This document shows positions 13,348-13,898 of a stretch of DNA of 13,898 nucleotides, piece by piece. A model generated the notes under the pieces. It worked only from the letters and a program-made list of their open reading frames with translations, was not told the DNA's origin and ran no database searches. Position numbers and translations under genes: made by a program. Every line of letters begins with the position of its first letter. Within the stretch, counting starts at the first letter, position 1. The stretch is from Epilinea sp044228875 (lineage in GTDB: Bacteria > Chloroflexota > Anaerolineae > Epilineales > Epilineaceae), in assembly GCA_044228875.1 (NCBI GenBank), contig JBGAUA010000091.1, positions 1 through 13,898 of the forward strand, given 5' to 3'.

Positions 13348-13898
13348 GTGACCCAGCGACCCAGCGATGCTCCCCACCCGTCGGCGACCGCGGAGCGATC
13401 GGCTCCCGACGCCACGTGGCTCGACCTCAGCGTCGTCGTGCCGATGTACAACGAGACCGACAACATCGCCGCCTTCTACGAGCGGACCCGCGCCGTGCTG
13501 GACGGGCTGGACCTGTCCTGGGAGATCGTCTGCGTGGACGACGGCAGCCGCGACGACACCCTGATCAAGCTGATCGCACTGCATCGCCGCGACCCACGGG
13601 TGAAGGTGGTGGAGCTGGCCCGCAACTTCGGCAAGGAGATCGCGCTCACAGCCGGTCTCGACGCCGCCGGCGGGAAGGCCGTGGTTCCCATCGACGCCGA
13701 CCTGCAGGACCCCCCTGAGCTCATTCCGTTGATGGTCGAGCGCTGGCGCGAGGGCTACGACGTCGTCAACGCGACGCGCCGCAGCCGCCAGGGCGAGACC
13801 TGGCTCAAGCGCGCGACCGCGAGCGCGTTCTACCGGACGATCGGCGGGATGACGACCATCGGGATCCCGCGCGACACCGGCGACTTCCGGCTGCTCAC
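13348..13898 (+). CDS. GT2 family glycosyltransferase, polyprenyl-phosphate type, C-terminus cut off by window edge
   Basis: GT-A fold transferase that most likely moves a sugar from a nucleotide-sugar to a polyprenyl (or dolichyl-like) phosphate at the inner membrane face, supplying cell-envelope glycosylation. The 183 visible residues show LSVVVPMYNETDNI (27-40), the nucleotide-binding VDDGSRDDT (63-71), ARNFGKEIALTAGLDAA (91-107), the metal-binding D-x-D in PIDADLQDPPELI (D116, D118) and the DTGDFRLL segment (176-183) typical of the DPM1/GtrB-like subgroup. Any C-terminal membrane helices would lie past the window. Start: GTG at 13348 matches the predicted transcript start and precedes a ~25-residue polar extension before the domain. 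An ATG at codon 33 lies inside the first conserved motif and is too late. It is divergent from the large surface protein, 278 bases away. Sugar and acceptor are not determined. Confidence 0.93.
   Translation, partial: MTQRPSDAPHPSATAERSAPDATWLDLSVVVPMYNETDNIAAFYERTRAVLDGLDLSWEIVCVDDGSRDDTLIKLIALHRRDPRVKVVELARNFGKEIALTAGLDAAGGKAVVPIDADLQDPPELIPLMVERWREGYDVVNATRRSRQGETWLKRATASAFYRTIGGMTTIGIPRDTGDFRLL

Overview
The window is 13.9 kb of GC-rich bacterial DNA with no mobile element, tRNA, rRNA or CRISPR array that I can see. Two features suggest a member of the Chloroflexota (Anaerolineae-like). One is a secreted protein made of tandem 'LVLQN-x-G' adhesive-type modules joined by a Pro/Thr/Ala 'PTAT' linker. 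The other is two start codons that lie directly at the end of a -10 box, as in leaderless transcripts. This placement is an inference from style and was not tested by a search.

Left part (1-2928): the minus strand carries a translation cluster in the order trmD, rplS, rnhB (rnhB runs off the left edge). rplS has its own strong promoter (TTCACC-N17-TATAAT) and a leader with two hairpins. Divergent from trmD is a membrane-anchored M23 metallopeptidase with all expected metal ligands and an extra C-terminal beta-sandwich-like domain.

Middle (2948-4258, minus): an amidohydrolase of the 5-methylthioadenosine/S-adenosylhomocysteine deaminase family, convergent with the peptidase, with a plausible promoter and a leader hairpin.

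Right part (4489-13069): four exported proteins in two convergent pairs. On the plus strand are an 856-residue secreted protein of unknown family, rich in Trp/Tyr with ten cysteines, and a membrane-anchored delta-60 repeat protein (a predicted beta-propeller). On the minus strand are a 955-residue surface protein (four N-terminal modules, Pro/Thr linker, C-terminal Trp-rich propeller) and, 17 bases downstream, a 420-residue secreted protein that is a paralogue of that C-terminal propeller. The 385-base gap where the pairs converge holds a series of hairpins and an AT-rich 62-base imperfect palindrome, the most unusual non-coding signal here.

Right edge: a GT2 polyprenyl-phosphate-type glycosyltransferase starts at a GTG exactly where its promoter predicts transcription to begin. 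Two overlapping inverted repeats cover the -35 box and the spacer of that promoter.

Nothing here is a recognisable defence or metabolic island. The best candidates for undescribed biology are the cluster of exported propeller proteins with its orphan 856-residue member, and the central palindrome.
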